12,142 bases of DNA from a bacterium (GTDB lineage: Bacteria > Planctomycetota > J058 > JAJDCP01). The DNA is taken from the NCBI GenBank assembly GCA_030428695.1, contig JAUIEM010000310.1, forward strand, positions 1-12,142, given 5' to 3'. Position 1 is the first letter of the stretch. Each line of letters starts with the position of its first letter. The translations under genes were made by a program, and so were the position numbers. Shown piece after piece: positions 9,326 through 12,142 of this stretch. Under the pieces are notes generated by a model that saw nothing but the letters and a program-made list of their open reading frames with translations, did not search any database and was not told where the DNA came from.

Positions 9326-9395
9326 AACGTCGGCGGGCTTCGAACCCGCATCTCCCGGCGGCTCCGGGCGCTCTATCCGTTTGAGCTACGACGTT
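9326..9395 (-). ncRNA. tRNA-like element 1 (no normal anticodon loop)
   Basis: Seventy bases on the minus strand fold as a tRNA except for the anticodon arm. The acceptor stem AACGTCG/CGACGTT has seven Watson-Crick pairs. T8 A9 are followed by a D arm GCTC/GAGC with loop AAACGGATA (A14, G18 G19 and A21 present). The T arm is GCGGG-TTCGAAG-CCCGC. Between D and T arms only 20 bases remain: G, then CCCGG-AGCCG-CCGGG (five pairs, five-base loop), then AGAT. There is no U33 and no seven-base loop, so no readable anticodon. No CCA is encoded; TTTT follows at the 3' end. The D arm recalls arginine tRNAs. It lies 61 bases upstream of the nucleotidyltransferase-like gene on the same strand. It could be a decayed tRNA or a tRNA-mimicking element. 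Confidence 0.7.
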
Positions 9396-9545
9396 GGATG
9401 CTCGCGCACCCTGGACTCGTCGTGGGCAGCAGACGGCGGGTGCGGCGGACGCCGGACCGTTGCGGGGGCGGGGGAGCCTGCAGCGACGCGCCGGAGGAGC
9501 CGGCTAGTCGCCTCGCTCCTCGGATAACAAGAAACCTGTCGGCCG

Positions 9546-9613
9546 AACGTCGGCGGGATTCGAACCCGCACCTGCGCCCGCAGGCGCGCTCTGTCCCTTT
9601 GAGCTACGACGCG
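9546..9613 (-). ncRNA. tRNA-like element 2 (no normal anticodon loop)
   Basis: Second copy, 68 bases, same strand. The acceptor stem is CGCGTCG/CGACGTT (five Watson-Crick pairs, one G-U, one terminal mismatch). T8 A9, the D arm GCTC/GAGC with loop AAAGGGACA, and the T arm GCGGG-TTCGAAT-CCCGC match element 1 closely. The middle 18 bases are GCG, CCTGC-GGGC-GCAGG (five pairs, four-base loop), then T. Compared with element 1 the hairpin has two double, pair-preserving changes (C-G to T-A and G-C to C-G), so the arm is kept as a stem while its sequence changes. There is no anticodon and no encoded CCA. Confidence 0.68.
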
Positions 9614-9916
9614 TGTCTCGGCTGGGTGTCGCCCGCACCTGCTTCCCTCGTCAAGTCAGCAGGAGTATGACACATGCCTCCGTCAAGCGCAGGCGGGTGC
9701 CATCGGGGTCCGGAGGATGCAAGTCTCTCGCAGGATTCGGCTTGTGGCTGAGTGGGCCGCTTCGTGCGTCCGCAAAACTTCCCAGGCGCTACCGCATCGG
9801 CACAGAGGGGAAGCTACTTCTTCCGTGGGACCCGCATCCTCCCCTTGCGCTCCCGCCCCCGATCTTCCACAGTGGTGCGCATTGATCCTCAAGATCGATG
9901 GACTGGAGGTGGAACC
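9614..9916. other. Gene-free spacer upstream of glgP and of the tRNA-like elements
   Basis: About 300 bases between tRNA-like element 2 (minus) and the glgP start (plus). On the minus strand TTGACG occurs twice, at 9686-9681 and 9654-9649, with CATACT at 9669-9664 between them. The spacing (11 bases) is too short for a standard sigma-70 promoter. On the plus strand GATC-CTCAA-GATC (near 9885-9897) could form a small stem before the glgP ribosome site. No gene is supported. Confidence 0.4.
9905..9909 (+). promoter_or_regulatory. Ribosome binding site fixing the glgP start
   Basis: GGAGG at 9905-9909 lies seven bases before GTG 9917. This favours GTG 9917 over the upstream in-frame codon at 9752, whose translation does not resemble the family. 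Confidence 0.75.
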
Positions 9917-11248
9917 GTGACGACCGACGCGTTATCCCTCAAGGAAGCGATGCTCCGCGCGATGCGCCAGGCCCTCGGCCGCTCCTGGTCCGAGGCGAGC
10001 ACCCGTGAGCGCCTGCGGGCCCTCAGCCTGGCGCTGCGCGAGCTGTTGCTCGAGCGCCAGTTCCAGACCGAGGAGCGCTACCGGAAGGCCCGCGCCAAGC
10101 GGGTCTACTACCTGTCGATGGAGTTCCTGATGGGACGCTCCCTCGGCAACAACCTGCTCAACCTCGACCTCTACGACAAGGCCAGAGAGGTCCTGGAGTC
10201 CCTCGACACCGACCTCGACGACCTGCTCGACGAGGAGCTCGACGCCGCCCTCGGCAATGGCGGCCTCGGACGACTGGCGGCCTGCTTCCTCGACTCCCTC
10301 GCCAGCCTCGACCTGCCCGGCTACGGCTACGGCATCAACTACGAGTACGGACTCTTCCGCCAGGAGATCTCCACCGGCTTCCAGCGCGAACAGCCCGACC
10401 ACTGGCTCGAGGCGCCGAGCCCCTGGCAGATCGAGCGCCCGGAGCAGGCGGTGCTGGTCCCGGTCTACGGGCGCGTCGTCGACGGCGTCGACCGCGACGG
10501 AAACTACAACCCGATGTGGCTGGACTGGAAGCTCCTGATCGGCGTCCCCTACGACATGCCGATCGCGGGCTACGGAGGGCGCACGGTCAACACCCTGCGG
10601 CTGTACGCCGCCCGCGCCTCCCACGCCTTCGACATCGAGATCTTCAACGCCGGCGACTACCTCCGCGCCGTCGAGCAGAAGATCTCGAGCGAGACCATCT
10701 CGAAGGTGCTCTACCCGGTCGACACGATGGCGAGCGGCCAGGAGCTGCGCCTGATGCAGGAGTACTTCTTCGTCGCCTGCGCCCTGCGCGACATGCTGCG
10801 CCGCTTTGAGGCCGAGAACGACGACCTCGCCGCGCTGCCCGCCAAGGTCGCCGTGCAGCTCAACGACACTCATCCGGCCCTGGCCGTCGCCGAGCTGATG
10901 GCCAGCCATCATTCCCGGCCGCTGGTGTTCGCCACCCTGGGCCACGAGGACGTCAAGAGCCGTCCCATGGACGACGCGGAGGTGGCGGAGCGCGCCCCGG
11001 ACGCCGTCGTGCTGTCCTGGTGTGGCGTGCACCCCGACAAGTACCGGCCCGACGTCGTCCTGCGGAACGAGGCCTGGCAGGACCTGGACTTCGTGCGCCA
11101 CGGCCGGGTGCACTGCATCGGCGAGCCGTACCTGGGGCGGCCCGGCCCCCGCCTGGTGGAGGGGGTCCGGGCGGTCCGCCGGGTGGTCGAGGCGCTCCGC
11201 GAGGGTCGGACGCACCGACCGGACCGGAGGGCCGGGCCCCCGGCCTGA
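9917..11248 (+). CDS. glgP: Glycogen phosphorylase N-terminal part fused in frame to a BtuF-like C-terminus
   Basis: The frame encodes 443 residues. Residues 1-328 match the N-terminal domain of glycogen/maltodextrin phosphorylase, which releases glucose-1-phosphate from glycogen: RVYYLSMEFLMGRSLGNNLL (62-81), LGNGGLGRLAACFLDS (112-127), YGYGINYEYGLFRQ (136-149), WLDWKLLIGVPYDMP (201-215), VDTMASGQELRLMQEYFF (268-285) and VQLNDTHPALAVAELM (313-328). The family normally exceeds 800 residues; the C-terminal domain with the PLP-binding Lys is absent. From about residue 329 the sequence changes to one like the end of BtuF-type periplasmic binding proteins: PDAVVLSWCG (361-370), W387, GRVHCI (396-401), RPGPRLVEGV (408-417). 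The frame stays open to TGA 11246-11248. The product cannot be an active phosphorylase. It may be a deletion fusion or an assembly join. Confidence 0.85.
   Translation: MTTDALSLKEAMLRAMRQALGRSWSEASTRERLRALSLALRELLLERQFQTEERYRKARAKRVYYLSMEFLMGRSLGNNLLNLDLYDKAREVLESLDTDLDDLLDEELDAALGNGGLGRLAACFLDSLASLDLPGYGYGINYEYGLFRQEISTGFQREQPDHWLEAPSPWQIERPEQAVLVPVYGRVVDGVDRDGNYNPMWLDWKLLIGVPYDMPIAGYGGRTVNTLRLYAARASHAFDIEIFNAGDYLRAVEQKISSETISKVLYPVDTMASGQELRLMQEYFFVACALRDMLRRFEAENDDLAALPAKVAVQLNDTHPALAVAELMASHHSRPLVFATLGHEDVKSRPMDDAEVAERAPDAVVLSWCGVHPDKYRPDVVLRNEAWQDLDFVRHGRVHCIGEPYLGRPGPRLVEGVRAVRRVVEALREGRTHRPDRRAGPPA
10901..11248 (+). pseudogene. C-terminal fragment of a BtuF-like cobalamin/siderophore-binding protein
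   Basis: This part of the fused frame matches the second lobe of the class III periplasmic binding proteins of B12 and iron ABC importers: EDVKSRPMDDAEVAERAPDAVV, SWCG, then RNEAWQDLDFVRHGRV and RPGPRLVEGVRAV. The signal peptide and first lobe are missing, so it cannot be exported or bind a ligand alone. No permease or ATPase gene is next to it. Family assignment is from remembered motifs; the exact ligand is not known. Confidence 0.6.
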
Positions 11249-11351
11249 CCCGCCTGGAGCCCGTCCGAAGCCCCATGTGCGCGGCACGCCCCATCACTCG
11301 GACAGGCGCCCAGGCGACCGGGAGCCTCCGGGAACCCTGACGGCGGGGCCC

Positions 11352-11391
11352 CGGGGCTTGGCCCCGACGGCCGCCGCGCCATGCGGCGGCC
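11352..11391 (+). terminator. Double GC-rich hairpin after the glgP/btuF fusion
   Basis: CGGGGC-TTG-GCCCCG (11352-11366) is followed at once by GGCCGCCGC-GCCAT-GCGGCGGCC (11369-11391), perfect stems of six and nine pairs. They lie about 100 bases after the stop of the fused frame and before the tetR promoter. With no T-run this is a terminator only by position and stability, as is common in high-GC genomes. Confidence 0.5.
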
Positions 11392-11417
11392 CGCCGTGGC
11401 CCCCGCCAGGCGATCTC

Positions 11418-11446
11418 TTGACGATGCGACCCTCGTCCATTAGTCA
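11418..11446 (+). promoter_or_regulatory. Possible promoter of the tetR fragment
   Basis: TTGACG (11418-11423) is a good -35. Seventeen bases on is TAGTCA (11441-11446), a weak -10. Transcription would begin only a few bases before ATG 11456, giving an almost leaderless message, which agrees with the absence of a Shine-Dalgarno sequence. The palindromic operator overlaps the -10. Confidence 0.4.
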
Positions 11447-11459
11447 TACGAACGTATGA
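11444..11459. promoter_or_regulatory. Perfect 16-base palindrome, probable TetR-type operator
   Basis: TCATACG-AA-CGTATGA is a perfect 7-2-7 inverted repeat covering the proposed -10 and the ATG of the tetR-like reading frame. CATACG/CGTATG half-sites and autoregulation at the own start are typical of TetR-family repressors. That the adjacent fragment encodes the binder is inference. Confidence 0.6.
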
Positions 11460-12142
11460 ATCACTCCAATGACGCATCCGGATCGAACGACGGGCCGTCT
11501 CGCGACCGCGGCGGCGACACACGCACCGCCCTCCTCGAGGCGGCCCGGTCTACAGAAGAGCCACGCGCACACGCAAGCGACGCCCGCGAGCAAGAGCGCT
11601 TCGGCCACCCGCGCGCCCACGGGGTACGCGCCCTCCGCGGCGTATATCGCCCCGACGTCGACCAACGGGCTCAGGTAGGTGAGCAGCGCGCCAGAGCTGG
11701 CCACGAGCTGCAGCGGCGCGAGGCCGCTCGCCGGGTGCGGCGGCTCGTAGGAGGTGTCGCGGCCGGGCGCGCCGGGCGGCTCCTCGGGCCCGGGGCTCCG
11801 GTACATGCCGTCGACCTCCGCGGCTTCGCCCTGCCTCGGCGCTGCCTCTGCGGCCCGCGGACGCGACCGGCCCCTCGAGGCGCGGCGGCCGGTGACGTGC
11901 AGGGTGAGCAGCGCGATGGCCACCGCCACCACCACCAGCGCGCCCACGCCGACGGCGAGCGCGGTGCCGGCGTGCTCGTCGGGATAGCGCGCCACCATCT
12001 GCTTCAGCTGCGGCCCCGCCGCCCACAGGTCGGCGGCGCCGAGCAACGCGAGCAGGCTGGCGTGGCCATTGACCAGGCCCCGCGTCGAGATGACCGTGGC
12101 GATCGCGTGCATCAGCGCCACGCCCGCCACCATGGTGACGAT
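11444..12142 (-). CDS. Unrecognised membrane protein, open at the right window edge
   Basis: The frame enters from the right edge (no start certain; first ATG at 12133) and ends at TGA 11446-11444. Hydrophobic stretches, counted from that ATG, are roughly residues 1-16, 58-82 (ALAVGVGALVVVAVAIALL) and 140-195 (LVASSGALLTYLSPLVDVGAIY and EALLLAGVACVCAWLFC), with a Pro/Gly/Glu/Arg-rich hydrophilic linker at about 85-138, so it is probably an inner-membrane protein with three or four crossings. I do not recognise a family. The last ~33 residues, from about 11545 down, are the antisense of the tetR fragment and its operator, so the natural C-terminus was probably elsewhere and the gene is joined to foreign DNA there. 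Confidence 0.5.
   Translation of the reverse strand: MVTMVAGVALMHAIATVISTRGLVNGHASLLALLGAADLWAAGPQLKQMVARYPDEHAGTALAVGVGALVVVAVAIALLTLHVTGRRASRGRSRPRAAEAAPRQGEAAEVDGMYRSPGPEEPPGAPGRDTSYEPPHPASGLAPLQLVASSGALLTYLSPLVDVGAIYAAEGAYPVGARVAEALLLAGVACVCAWLFCRPGRLEEGGACVAAAVARRPVVRSGCVIGVIHTFV
11456..11551 (+). pseudogene. Truncated TetR-family regulator (N-terminus only)
   Basis: From ATG 11456 the frame reads a polar leader (MNHSNDASGSNDGPSRDRGG) and then DTRTALLEAARS (residues 21-32), the standard first helix of a TetR-family DNA-binding domain. After that the match ends: STEEPRAHASDARE does not continue with the expected LFxExGxxxTS[VI] and helix-turn-helix. The frame has no stop to the window end, but from about 11550 it is only the antisense of the membrane-protein gene on the other strand. 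The promoter and palindrome in front make a genuine regulator start likely; the helix-turn-helix and ligand domain are lost. Because the fragment is short, family assignment is moderate. Confidence 0.5.

Noticed and set aside
9265..9351. N-terminal extension of the nucleotidyltransferase-like protein
   Set aside because: It would begin inside tRNA-like element 1 and encodes only its read-through; ATG 9264 fits better.
9326..9613. Two ordinary tRNA genes (for example glycine GCC from the AGCCG loop)
   Set aside because: Neither has a seven-base anticodon loop or U33; the middle region is two to five bases too short.
9279..9670. Short peptides such as AGFEPAS...LSYD and RRDSNPH...LSYD
   Set aside because: These are antisense translations of tRNA T and D arms, a familiar type of spurious ORF.
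9932..11287. Minus-strand open frame of 451 codons
   Set aside because: Antisense of the glgP/btuF frame; the plus strand has clear phosphorylase motifs and a good ribosome site.

Overview
The window is a high-GC bacterial fragment, most like Myxococcota or related former deltaproteobacteria. This is inferred from the codon use, the kinesin-light-chain-type TPR protein and the short GC-rich intergenic repeats. Nothing seen fixes the taxon, and parts may derive from different sources.

Left end (1-1400). The window opens inside a UDP-sulfoquinovose synthase gene (SQD1 family, sulfolipid head-group synthesis). Third-position base use changes abruptly near position 408. About 580 bases without a gene follow: dispersed inverted repeats of the TGTAGGGG type, several perfect hairpins, and a 94-base TCGGAA hexanucleotide tract ending at the stop codon of the next gene.

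Middle (1394-9264). On the minus strand lie a TPR protein and, upstream of it, an LRAT/NlpC-P60-type papain-like protein. Divergent from them is an aldo/keto reductase-like gene that appears to start at an ATC codon behind a perfect AGGAGG and lacks the usual catalytic tetrad. A minus-strand group follows, read right to left: a nucleotidyltransferase-like protein with a winged-helix-like tail, uvrA one base downstream of it, and a small secreted protein. UvrA is the damage-recognition ATPase of nucleotide excision repair. The roles of its two neighbours are unknown.

9265-9916 holds two minus-strand tRNA-like elements, about 150 bases apart. Each has a good acceptor stem, D arm and T arm, but the anticodon arm is replaced by a short GC-rich hairpin with a 5-base or 4-base loop. 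The two hairpins differ by paired (compensatory) changes. I consider this pair the most interesting structure in the window.

Right end (9917-12142). The first 328 codons of a glycogen phosphorylase gene are joined in frame to the C-terminal part of a BtuF-like substrate-binding protein. Next come strong hairpins, a promoter with a perfect 7-2-7 palindrome, and the first ~32 codons of a TetR-type regulator, which is cut off and abuts an oppositely oriented membrane-protein gene. With the left-end shift this makes three seams, either real rearrangement and gene decay or joins made during assembly. Read spanning would decide.
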